Source: Erodium maritimum (lineage: Eukaryota > Streptophyta > Magnoliopsida > Geraniales > Geraniaceae). From it: a stretch of DNA of 64,000 bases. Positions 33,426 through 44,957 of this stretch are shown one piece after another. The notes under the pieces were generated by a model. The model searched no databases and was not told the origin of the DNA. It worked only from the letters and a program-made list of their open reading frames with translations. The stretch spans positions 5,213,001 to 5,277,000 of the forward strand of contig OY997596.1 of the NCBI GenBank assembly GCA_963921825.1, given 5' to 3'. Numbering within the stretch: position 1 is the stretch's first letter; each line of letters starts with the position of its first letter. A program made the translations under genes and the position numbers.

Positions 33426-33738
33426 AAGCATATATGGAAAGACTGAAAAGGGGAAGAAGACGGAAGACATTATTTCGTGTAATTTCTTTTGTAGTGGAGT
33501 AAGTACATGCTTGAAGCTGTTTGCCTCTTTAGTTAAAGTGCTTCGCATTGTCGACGAGGACAAAAAACCATCAATGTGTGTTGTGTATGGCAAGATGGTG
33601 CAAGCTAAAAGAGAGATTAGAGATGTTTACAAAATTAATGGTGCTCCCTATCTATTTGTTGTGGAGGTTATTGATAGGAAAGCTCGTGAAAGACTTGATA
33701 GTACATTACATTTAGGGGGAAAGGAAAAAAAAATTTAA
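33426..33738 (+). pseudogene. BED-hAT transposase, C-terminal piece
   Basis: The plus strand reads CLKLFASLVKVLRIVDEDKKPSM, then MVQAKREIRDVYKINGAPY, then VIDRKARERLDSTLHLGG. This is the typical stretch 'PLVKVLRLVDGDKKPSMGYIYEAM..W.IIDKRWD.QLH.PLHAAG' before the hAT dimerisation domain. It is open for about 118 codons from 33382, the first part of that being LTR sequence. The dimerisation domain itself is not seen downstream. Confidence 0.75.
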
Positions 33739-33960
33739 ATGTTGGCTGTCAACGAAGGGACACGTGTCGCCAGCGCGCCAGCAACCAACGGCCGGCGCGA
33801 CTATCAAGGAAGACCAGCTCACCTCGCCAGCGAGGAGTGCTGGCGAGGAACTCAACGGCTACATTCCCCGCCAGCTCCCAGCCTGCTCAACGCCTCCTCC
33901 TCGCCGGCGTTTGCTCCCTGTCAGCGTGTCCCCACCAACAACTGTGGATCCCTTAAGTTG
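33739..33960. mobile_element. Candidate GC-rich foldback MITE
   Basis: A GC-rich island between AT-rich flanks. The ends show GTTGGCTGTCAACGAAGGGACACG and, inverted, GTTGTTGGTGGGGACACG-like similarity. Inside is a perfect 10-bp inverted repeat (33822-33831 and 33839-33848) with a 7-nt loop. Target duplications were not resolved. Two open frames of about 73 codons across it are not credible. Confidence 0.4.
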
Positions 33961-34630
33961 TGAGTTCATCAGAGAAACATAAATGAAATTTGGTTATTGA
34001 AAGTGAAATTAACTACATTTTGCAATGACATACATGAAAACTAATAGATCATACTATATGGATAAAACCACTAAATTCTAAATGAATTTTCAAACGTAAG
34101 CTAAAAATCGATGAAACAATAGAAAAATATAAGACCATATTTGGAAGTGCTCTTACAAGCTCTTAATTTTTTCTTTATGTGATAATTATGTATTGATTTT
34201 GGTTGATGAACACGAATAAAAGGAAAGCATGTTGATTTTGGTTGAGACGGGAGATCGACCAAACAAATCAATACAAATTAGACCTTTGGAAAAATATTAA
34301 TAAAATTGTCCGAAAATTTATTAATAATATCAAAACAGAAGGAAGAAAGACTTGAAAGTATTTTATCTTTTTAATTTTATTCAACTTTTCCGTTCAAATT
34401 ATAAAAATTGTTACACGGAGTAAAAAAGAACAAAAAAATAGTGATTGTTAAAAATTATGTAACTATCTAAACAAAAGTCAATTATGACAAGTATTTTGGC
34501 ATTTGTTCGCGTGATTTGAACGAAAATCAGAACCCATTGTTTTGAGAAAGAATAAAAATTAATATCCTCAAGTTATGAGACTGATTTTGAAGATTTTAAA
34601 CGATTAATCTAATACCGATTTAGCGTGGTC
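33961..34630. other. AT-rich intergenic DNA upstream of H3
   Basis: No gene, LTR or named repeat seen. A strongly AT-rich, non-repetitive flank. Confidence 0.55.
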
Positions 34631-34636
34631 AAATGC

Positions 34637-35333
<697 letters not shown>

Positions 35334-35460
35334 ATTTGTTTGTAGATCTTCGTTCAATTGGATCTGCGATTCTGATTAGACAAACCAGTTTGAAAGAAAT
35401 TGATGGTGTAAATCAATGGATGTCAGAACGTTGATTGCCAAATTAATGAAAGTGTAGTTG
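35334..35460 (+). terminator. Histone H3 3' untranslated region
   Basis: After the stop, an AT-rich tail has AATGAA at 35445-35450 as a possible polyadenylation signal. No animal-type histone stem-loop is seen, as expected for plant histone mRNAs, which are polyadenylated. Confidence 0.45.
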
Positions 35461-36560
35461 TGTTTTTACATTTCTCTTGGCACTTGTGTTTCTCTGTTGA
35501 TCTTGTGGAATCTGAAGCTTCTTCTGTATCTCCTTTAGACTGCCCGTAGATTATTAAGCATATTCTCCTTGGGAAAGTTTGTATTAATTGATGAAATGCT
35601 TAATTTCTTATGACAGTGGTTAAAGTTGAGCTTTGTTTGATTTCATTAAGTTTATTTAGTTTTTAGAGATAATTGAATGTATTTAATATTTCGTGTGGAT
35701 ACTTTAGAAGATATTGAACAATTTGGATTTCAATTTCTCTTTTTTAAGCTTTATAGATGATAGGGGGCTGCACTTAAACGGGATTAGGAATCAAGAAGTC
35801 CGAAATGTTTAGTTAAATCAACATCATGCAACATGAAAAATAAAGTCCTTCAATTGTAACAAACACTTGCCCAGGTTGAATGCTAAACTAGCATTTTATT
35901 GAAATTTATAAGAGCATACAAAAGCGAGTAAGTACTCAACGAAGGGATTAATTTGTGAAATAACATTTTTTTTAACTTTATTTGTGGAAAAGCCGCATCC
36001 CAATTATTTTTCACATTTGTTTCCACCTTTCTAACTGCGACTAACCTTTGTTCTCAATTCTCATCTGCGAACTATTCACGATTCCTGTAAAGTATCAAAA
36101 TCTGTTTATTTTGACAGTACCGTTCCTGTTTTGCGCACATAACCGTCATATGCGTTTCAAAATTTTCATAAATGACCAGATTGCCCTTTTTGTTTGATTT
36201 AAAACTTGAATATGTAGTTTTTTTTTTTCATTTTTGAGGTTGTATACAGAGAATGAAAAGAGAGAGGTGAAGGAGAGAAGAAGCAACTGAAAGAGGAGTC
36301 TTACAAGACCAACGAGAAGCATTGTTCATCTCCAATGGCGGCTAATGCTCGCCTTGTCTAGTCTAGATTTATCCATATTTTGGGGTTTGGTTTTGAGAAT
36401 TTTGGGGGTTTAGGTATGAGAACCAGATATGCCATTAGAGATTTGGGTTTATCTTCCATCAGTTCTTATTTTGTTTTTAAATTTTTTAGAACTATGTGGG
36501 ATTTAGAAATGTTTAAGGGTTTCATCGAGGTCGAGCTCAAATCCGACCATTTGTATTAGA
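35461..36560. other. AT-rich intergenic DNA
   Basis: No gene recognised. A purine-rich leader-like stretch at 36240-36330 precedes an 8-codon frame from ATGGCGGCT near 36335, too short to call. Confidence 0.4.
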
Positions 36561-38040
36561 CGGGTTAGTCCGTAAACGATAAAAACAGATAAAAACTTAA
36601 TCCAATATTATTAGTAAATATTCAAATCACATACGAAATAAAATAACAAAGTATGTAAAAATATAAAGTCGATACGTAATCGAAACAATAACCTCAATCG
36701 ATACTCGAAGAGGGAACTGGTATGTCTAGGCTTGCGAACCAGTTTCATTAAGACTTTTTATTGCCCCATCTAAGCAAGTCTCCCAAGAAACAACGACAAC
36801 GTAAACGAACTCGAAACCGTGTATGAGAAGTAGCACTGAGTAGAAAGAAATCAGTTGCTCTGTTTTTGGAGAAAGAGAGAAATTGTGTAGGTAAATTTCG
36901 TATCTGACTAATTAACTAGAACATAGCTTATATAGGAAAATGAGAGAGTTTTTGGAAACTAGTTTTTACAAACACAATTTTCAGAAATATCAAATTTGGG
37001 AAATTAAATAATTTCAAAATTTAAATATTAATTTCGAATTTGATAAATTCTGGAAACTAAGAATAATTTCAGAATTATTATAAGATTCGGAATAATATAA
37101 AATTTGGAAATTTTCTTTAATTGCATATCAATTTCCAAAACTGAAAAAGATATCAATTTCATGTTTCCTTATTTTGCATATTCTGAAAATTGGAAATTAA
37201 TTGTTGAGATTTTAATACGGGCCGAAGCAAAAACGGAGCTGGCACTACAGGCCCAAATCCGTGCAACATTTGTGACCCGCACAAAACCTTTCATCCAAGC
37301 AATTCAAATATGCTACGAAGGTCCATGCTATATAAACCCAAGGAAAGTTTGATAATCTTTCCATATGGGACTACACAAGAATTGTGCATTTTCCATTTGC
37401 AATTTCCTCAACAACTAAGTTCAATGGGTGATTTTTGAGCTTTAATTTCTCATTCACCTTTTGTCCATTTAGACCTCATAATATCTCATTGGAAGGATCT
37501 CACTTTCTAGAACACGAACGTAATCTTTCCATACTTTCACTTGTCTAAACTCATTTAGATCTGTATCGATCTTTTATATGGTTCAGACTATCCTCCCCCA
37601 TGATCAATTTAAACCACTTTATTCCTTTTATCAAGGTTGTCATTCTACTTATTACTTAAAGATAATAATTTATTTAAAGCTTCGATTTTGCTCTTCAGCA
37701 AATACGTATAACAATATTTTGTACTATTATTGATGAGGACAATAAATTGTTTATTTCCTTATGAATAGATTTAAATTCACAAGGTTGAATATTCCTTATG
37801 AAATAAAGACCCGATTTGATTTGATTCAACACACATTTCGCATTCATGTTTGAAATTAGCTGAAACTCATGGATATGATCTAAGTTGATTAATCTACGCA
37901 GCGGTTTGTAGTTAACATGTTCAAGTTTACCATGTCATACATAATATGACCTGATGATATAACCAAAAGAAACATCTTTCTTATTATTATTCATCACTTG
38001 TAACTTACATGCAAAATCATTCATTATTCATAACCCTACA
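36561..38040. other. Unassigned DNA, possibly a decayed copia LTR and interior
   Basis: Very AT-rich. Minus-strand TATA-like CTATATAAGC and TTTATATAGC boxes lie near 36930 and 37330, and the region sits next to a copia gag fragment on the same strand, so an old copia LTR is possible. I could not find LTR ends. Confidence 0.3.
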
Positions 38041-38080
38041 CTGAAATTCGGTGTACATCTAAATTATCCTTCATCATATG

Positions 38081-38480
38081 CTAGGCACACAAGTCAATTT
38101 CTGATACATCTCGTGCAACGACTTCCACATCATTTGCCTCATTTTGTTTGCTTTTCTTTGGTAGCCTGCACTCAGTGGTCATGTGCCCCAACTTGTTGCA
38201 ATTATAGCACTTTCCAGCAAACTTGAGCCTTTTATTGACGCCTCCTTTTGATCCTAGATTGGACCTGTTATAAGATTTCTTGCCCATCCAATTGTCTTTC
38301 CTAGTTTCCACCATATTCACTCTTGCCTCATCGGAGAGACCATTGGCATAAGAAAATTTCTTGGTCGTACATTTGTTGTCTTCCTAAATTCGAAGCCTAA
38401 CAATTAGGTCTTCCATAATCATTTCCTTTCGTTTGTACATTAATTAGTTTTTGAACTCCTTCCAGCTTGGTGGTAGCTTG
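38081..38480 (-). pseudogene. Ty1/copia gag fragment
   Basis: On the minus strand, copia-type gag ends: a MYKRKEMIMEDLIVRLRI-like stretch near 38400-38450, then a zinc knuckle CYNCNKLGHMTTEC near 38180-38225 and a Lys-rich tail. It is a fossil scrap cut on its upstream side by the Athila LTR. Confidence 0.75.
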
Positions 38481-38745
38481 TCAACTCCACCGTCACGGAT
38501 CCGTGACGAATAAGTGCATTTTGGAGAAATCTTGTCTTCGTCATGGCTCCGTGACCCTACCCGTGACGGGTTCTGTCACGGATCCGTGATGACCCTACTT
38601 TGGTCCACCATCTTGACTGCTGCTTTCGAATTTATTCCCCTTTTTTACGTGTTTTCGCTCGTATTTCATGCTATAACCTGTGAACCATGAGAAATGATGG
38701 AAACAAGTAAAACATAGGAGAACGAGACAACAATGGGCTAAAATT

Positions 38746-40334
38746 GTTGTGTCTCGAGGTAGGGTTGGAGATGAACCAACTCGCAGCGGAAAATCAATGA
38801 AAACCAAGAGACGATTAAACCATGAAACAACTAACAAAGAATGGATTCACAAGAGAAAAATTCAGCATTATTTCTTACCAAAACAAGAACACCGGTTAAC
38901 GAATGATTGGCTTGAGTCTCCAAGACGCCTACGTATCCACATGGGAATCAAAGCCACGTAGTTCTTCTCTTTGAGGACTCAAGAACACAAAAATGGAGGT
39001 GGAAACTAGCCAAACCCGAAATGGCCATGGAAGAGGGAGAGAAAATGTGTTTCCTATTCTTGTCTTGTGTTTGTTATGTTGAAAAAAGATAACTTAAACA
39101 TAACAAAACCCATATTTGTCCAACTAAAGGCATGGGACAAATATGGTGTCAAGTAAGGTGTAAATAGTACAAAGTATGGTAAGACAAGATTGGGTTAGGT
39201 GGTGAATCACCAACACCTTAATCCTTGTCTTGCTTACTTAGTACTAATTAATCAAGACTTGATTAATTAGTTCCATGGGTCTTGGTTGCATGGGCCTTTC
39301 ATGGGCCTCTTGGAACATGGCACGTTGCCATTTCCAACGAGGTCCCGTGATTCGCTCATCGTCTCCAACCCTTCCATACCGGAAATGTCCAACATTATCC
39401 GACTCGATCAATCCCAAGACTCCAAGCCTTGTCTCGATCCGTAAAGTCCTATTCACTTACGGGCACATGACCCAAAACCCAGTTTTGGTCATGTCCCGAG
39501 ACAACTCCCTTTTGGCCATTCTCCATAAATGTGTCAATGAGTTTCATCCTCCGGTGTGACCCTTAGGTTATGCATGTCAATAGATCAACGTAAAATCCCA
39601 TTTTACTTGATCCTATTTAAGTGGAAACTAACGAGACTTTAGTATTGTCTGACACTGCATAGCGAATCGACCTTGTCGATTCTAACCTTTCCGTCGTCCC
39701 TGTCATTATCCTTTTATCTCCGATATCCTGATTGAGATAAGGCATAGAGCCGTCATCCTTATTATTCTCAATCACCGTTCCTTGATATGTGAGATGACTG
39801 AAGATATGATACCTAGTATCATGTGCATGGCCATGCTATTCTTTCAGTCACTCTCGATCAAGCGGCCGAGAACCGATATCTTTCCCATACCTCAGTATGA
39901 GGGATAAATCCCTTAGCCGCCTTTCGTGTCACTCATGTAGCCCGTCCCCAAGCCAATCCTGGCCGTTATGGAAGTCCTGTTACGGACAACGTTAGGCTCA
40001 GGTCAAACTCAGTTGTTGACTACATAGCGATCACAAAGAATCATTGGTCTAAGGATACATGACAAGCTACAACACTGAATATGTTCATGACTTAATCTAT
40101 GGCACATATTCAGGGCGGGTCGTCCAATATCATGTCCCACATGATATCTATGATCAGACTACGGAATCCCATTCCAATGACTAACAGAACGTAAGCCATA
40201 AAGAGCCATATTTCATACTAGTCGCTTCTAGTTAAGCTTTGTTGACTAGGGACCCATCGAGTGTGATCTATCTCGATCTATGGTTCTATTCGCATGGTGG
40301 GCATAGATCAGAGCACACATCGATATATTACTCC
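38746..40334 (-). repeat. Copia LTR (3' copy)
   Basis: Nearly identical to 42019-43604; long blocks such as 39600-40330 against 42865-43600 differ at very few positions. Confidence 0.85.
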
Positions 40335-40477
40335 CACTTGCCCTAGTTCCAATCTAAACTCCAATATGTCCCCATCGACTTTACATGTCTAACATGTTCA
40401 GGCAGCGACACTGCCTTAGTCAAAGGGTTGGCTATGTTATCATCTGTTGCAATAGGTTATCTTCACTTCACCTCAGT

Positions 40478-41931
40478 TCAGTATTTATCTGATGAGGTGG
40501 ATATGCCGTAGTACATGTTTGGATTTGTTATACGATCTAGGCTTTTAGCTTGCGCAATGGCCCTTGTGTTGTCGCAAGATGGATTCACCGGGCTGGATGG
40601 GTTTTTAATTACACCCAGCCCTGCCATGAATTTCCAAATCCACATAGCCTCCTTAGCCGCCTCTGCAGCATCCATGTACTTGGCCTCTGTCATAGATTCG
40701 GCAATGATATCTTGCTTTACGCTCTCCCAGCTAAAGCTCTGCCATTCAGCGTAAACACATATCCTGATTGACTTCTAAAGTCATCTGGATTTGTCTTGGA
40801 AAACTAGCGTCTACTTATCCTTCGACGACTAGTTCAACATCATCTTTCCCCCGGGTTAGAATGATGTCTACTGGTACAACATAAGGCTTACGAGACGTCT
40901 GGTTTCATACATGTCATGGCATATATGATCGATCCTGCCCCCAGGCGCAGAGGATTTTCATCATCCTTTTCAGCTCATCAGGTGTCTTAAGACATTAAGT
41001 CTTGCTGAGATGAATGCCATGACTAGTGGGTAACAGTCCTTTCTTTGAATCAAGCATTAAGAACCTACTCAATGCCTTGTTCACATAGGTTCCCTGACTT
41101 AAATCCAAGACTCTCTTGGTGAGATCTCTACATATCTTAATCATAAAGATATGAGAAGCATCGCCTAAGTCCTTTATTGAAAAACACTTCCTCAACCAAG
41201 CTTTAGTCTCGTGCAAGGTTGGGATGTCATTTTCAATGAGAACCAGAAAGGTAATCTTGCTCCTACTAGCCTTCTTATAAACGCAAGATTCATCCTCGTT
41301 CTTAATTAAGCCAAATCCAATTACAGCTTCATCAAAACGAAGGATCCAACTCCGAGAAGTTCGTTTCAATCCATAAATGGATTTCAACAACTTATAAATC
41401 TTTCCTTTATTCTTTGGATCGTCAAAACCTTTGGGCCGAGACATACAAACGTACTCAGTCAAATTTCCATTTAGGAAAGAGGTTTTGACATCCACTTTCC
41501 ATATCTCGTAATTATGATACGCAGTTATGTCAAGAAGAATTTGGATCGATTTTGACCATAGCCACTAAGGAGAAGGTTTCCTCATAGTCAATCCATTGGA
41601 TCTGCCTATAACCTTTCGCCACCAGTTGAGCTTTGTAGGTCAGAGGGTTGCCGTCCATGTCCATTTTCACCTTGAAGATCCATTTGCATCCGATGGTCCT
41701 CACACCATTGATGGGATCAACCGGTTCCCAGACTCGGTTGTCCGACATGGATTGCATTTCCTCCCTCATGGCTCCCAGCCATAACTCGGAGTTGGGCCCA
41801 TCCACGACTTCCTGAAAGGTGGCTGGATCATCGTGATCCACCATGACTTCATTGTCACCTCCGGATACCATATCTTGGAGGTGGAAGATTGATCCTTTCA
41901 AATCGACTTGGACCTTCCGGAATTGTAACAT
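40478..41931 (-). pseudogene. Copia RT and RNase H remains
   Basis: Copia-type RT upstream and RNase H downstream on the minus strand, with several interruptions. Lineage is uncertain; the long LTR and RNase H would fit the Tork/Angela group. Confidence 0.75.
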
Positions 41932-42018
41932 GAATTGGTTCTTACTCTACGACAATCTCTGCCTCCTTTCTACTGGGTTGCCAATTGGTTTAGACAGATC
42001 TGTACCATCCTGAATTTC

Positions 42019-43604
42019 TTCGAGGTAGGGTTGGAGATGAACCAACTCGCAGCGGAAAATTAATGAAAACAAAGAGACGATTAAACCATGAAACAATTAA
42101 CAAAGAATGGATTCACAAGAGTAAAATTCAGAACTATTTCTTACCAAAACAAGAACACCGGTTAACGAATGATTGGCTTGAGTCTCCAAGACGCCTACGT
42201 ATCCACATGAGAATCAAAGCCACGTAGTTCTTCTCTTTGAGGACTCAAGAACACAAAAATGGAGGTGGAAACTAGCCAAACCCGAAATGGCCATGGAAGA
42301 GGGAGAGAAAATGTGTTTCCTATTCTTGTCTTGTGTTTGTTATGTTGAAAAAAGATGACTTAAACATAACAAAACCCATACTTGTCCAACTAAAGGCATG
42401 GGACAAGTATGGTGTCAAGTAAGGTGTAAATAGGACAAAGTATGACAAAACAAGATTGGGTTAGGTGGTGAATCACCAACACCTTAATCTTTGTCTTGCT
42501 TACTTAGTACTAATTAATCAGGACTTGATTAATTAGTTTCATGGGCCTTTGTTGCATGGGCCTTTCATGGGCCTCTTGGAACATGGCCCGTGGCCATTTC
42601 CAACGAGGTCCCGTGATTCGCTCATCGCCTCCAAGCCTTCCATACCGGAAATGTCCAACATTATCCAACGCGGTCAATCCCAAGACTCCAAGCCTTGTCT
42701 CGATCCGTAAAGTCCTATTCACTTACGGGCACATGACCCTAAACCCAGTTTTGGTCATGTCCCGAGACAACTCCCTTTTGGCCATTCTCCATAAATGTGT
42801 CAATGAGTTTCATCCTCCGGTGTGACCCTTAGGTTATGCATGTCAATAGATCAACATAAAATCCCATTTTACTTGATCCTATTTAAGTGGCAACTAACGA
42901 GACTTTAGTATTGCCTGACACTGCATAGCGAATCGACCCTGTCGATTCTAACCTTTCCGTCGTCCCTGTCATTATCCTTTTATCTCCGATATCCTGATTG
43001 AGATAAGGCATAGAGCCGTCATCCTTATTATTCTCAATCACCGTTCCTTGATATGTGAGATGACTGAAGATATGATACCTAGTATCATGTGCATGGCCAT
43101 GCTATTCTTTCAGTCACTCTCGATCAAGCGGCCGAGAACCGATATCTTTCCCATACCTCAGTATGAGGGATAAATCCCTTAGCCGCCTTTCGTGTCACTC
43201 ATGTAGCCCGTCCCCAAGCCAATCCTGGCCGTTATGGAAGTCCTGTTACGGACAACGTTAGGCTCAGGTCAAACTCAGTTGTTGACTACATAGCGATCAC
43301 AAAGAATCATTGGTCTAAGGATACATGACAAGCTACAACACTGAATATGTTCATGACTTAATCTATGGCACATATTCAGGGCGGGTCGTCCAATATCATG
43401 TCCCACATGATATCTATGATCAGACTACGGAATCCCATTCCAATGACTAACAGAACGTAAGCCATAAAGAGCCATATTTCATACTAGTCGCTTCTAGTTA
43501 AGCTTTGTTGACTAGGGACCCATCGAGTGTGATCTATCTCGATCTATGGTTCTATTCGCATGGTGGGCATAGATCAGAGCACACATCGATATATTACTCC
43601 AACA
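42019..43604 (-). repeat. Copia LTR (5' copy)
   Basis: On its own strand it starts TGTTGGAGTAATAT. Small frames (42510-42825) are mirrored in the other LTR at 39244-39559 and are not genes. Confidence 0.85.
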
Positions 43605-43757
43605 CATAAGTAATATAAAGCCGCTTTAATTTTATTGCTAACGATGATTTATACATTTGGACATTTAGGATTGAACTACGGGCACTAAGACTAACAAAAA
43701 TCAACAATAAAATCCCTCTAAATGTGGCATTTTTAATTCTAAGATGCGTCCGCGTCA

Positions 43758-44957
43758 ACACCCCACACTTAGACTTTTTCTCGCCCCGAGAAAATCAACA
43801 CAAGACATCATCACTAAGATAGAACCGGTTTAACCCCGAGGTTCACCCCGATAGGAGGAGTCCGGTACTCCTTTATTCAAGACATTAAAACATAAAGATG
43901 CACGTGTAATGCATGAATCCTAACTCTAATGCATTCCTATAACACACTACATTATGCATGAAAAAGGCACAAAAAGCATGTGATATTCAAAGTTGTGCAG
44001 AGGATCACACGGGTTTTCTCAGAGTCGCCACATGCAAAAAATATTACACTCATCAAAGAAGCATATGAACCAATGAATACATTAAAGCAGGACGCTCCTC
44101 ATATTAAAGAGTTAACTCTTTTCTTTTAAACCTGCATTCACTCATTCACCATAACCGTGTGTTTCCTCATTTCCCCATACATGAAGTTTAGAGATTCATA
44201 TGCTATCATGCTAGACCCATTTCCACTAATTGTAAGGAATCATGGTTATTCATGAATCAGAAATGTCTTTAATTCGGCTTGTAATGTAAGGCTAGGTAAA
44301 GGGTAGGGAAGGATAGTCAACAGAAGCTCAAATAAATATCTCAAGACAAAGCTGCTTCATTCTCACACACACAAAGTATGTCACACATCCCAAACCTCAT
44401 TTGTTTACCATCCAACTCTTGCAATCTCTAATACCATTTTTTTATTGAATAGCTAATAGTAGCACTAATATGTCGTAGCTATCCTTAAATTCACCACATT
44501 TCTAACCCACTATCACGCCTTACCCCACACTTGTTTTTCACTAGGGATATTAATAATTTGATTTTTTTTCGCTCAGTCACTCTACCCGTGACCGCAACCC
44601 TCACGGAGCCGTGATGAAGCTCCTTTTTTTTATTTTCTCTTTGATCCATCACGGCCTCCGTTATGGGATTAATCACGGATCCGTTACTTTGTAGCAGTCA
44701 TTTTCAAACTTTCTGATCCTCCTATTCTTCCTCTAACAGTCCTGCACCCAAATGCATATATTAATTCACGAAAAATGAAAATAAACACAAAATAACCTCG
44801 GGTTGCCTCCCGAGAACCGCTTTTGTTTAACGACGTTATCTCGACTCAAAGGCTGCTTAGGCCGCCTCTACATTCTCATAGTCTGGCTCCTCTAGGTATA
44901 GGTACTCCTCTGGTCCCAACGGTCACCCATAATAATGCTTAATTCGATGTCCATTGA
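43758..44957 (-). other. Athila 3' non-coding region
   Basis: Between integrase and 3' LTR; no ORF is recognised. It contains CACGG/CCGTG palindromic sites near 44600-44695 like those in the LTR. Confidence 0.6.

Larger units (their letters stand above)
10435..33738 (+). mobile_element. Outermost decayed hAT (BED finger, DUF659 type), host of the nested tower
   Basis: Pieces of one hAT transposase gene lie in order on the plus strand at 10435-10559, 21387-22319 and 33426-33738. All large insertions between them are later arrivals. The first junction is clean: an 8-bp duplication GTGAAAGC flanks the Ac-like element, and the protein reads across it. At the last junction roughly 100 residues expected for the family are absent, so some of the gene was lost. 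Terminal inverted repeats of this outer element were not found, so it may equally be a degenerate hAT-derived gene. Confidence 0.6.
38746..43604 (-). mobile_element. Ty1/copia element reduced to LTRs plus RT-RNase H
   Basis: Two direct LTRs of about 1.59 kb (38746-40334 and about 42019-43604) flank a 1.7 kb interior on the minus strand. The interior has copia RT (KWIFKVKMDMDG.., MDVKTSFLNGNL, KSIYGLKRTSRSW) and RNase H (TEAKYMDAAEAAKEAMWI). Gag, protease and integrase are gone. A copia purine tract CAAGTGGGAG adjoins the 3' LTR. The LTRs look only a few per cent apart, so insertion is recent relative to the Athila host. The element is broken. No matching target duplication was seen. Confidence 0.85.

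Noticed and set aside
36335-36362. Tiny ORF after a leader-like purine stretch (ATGGCGGCTAATGCT..)
   Set aside because: Eight codons only and no splice or family evidence.
39244-39559. ORFs of 70-94 codons present twice (also 42510-42825)
   Set aside because: They are duplicated because they lie in the two copia LTRs; no family resemblance or codon bias.
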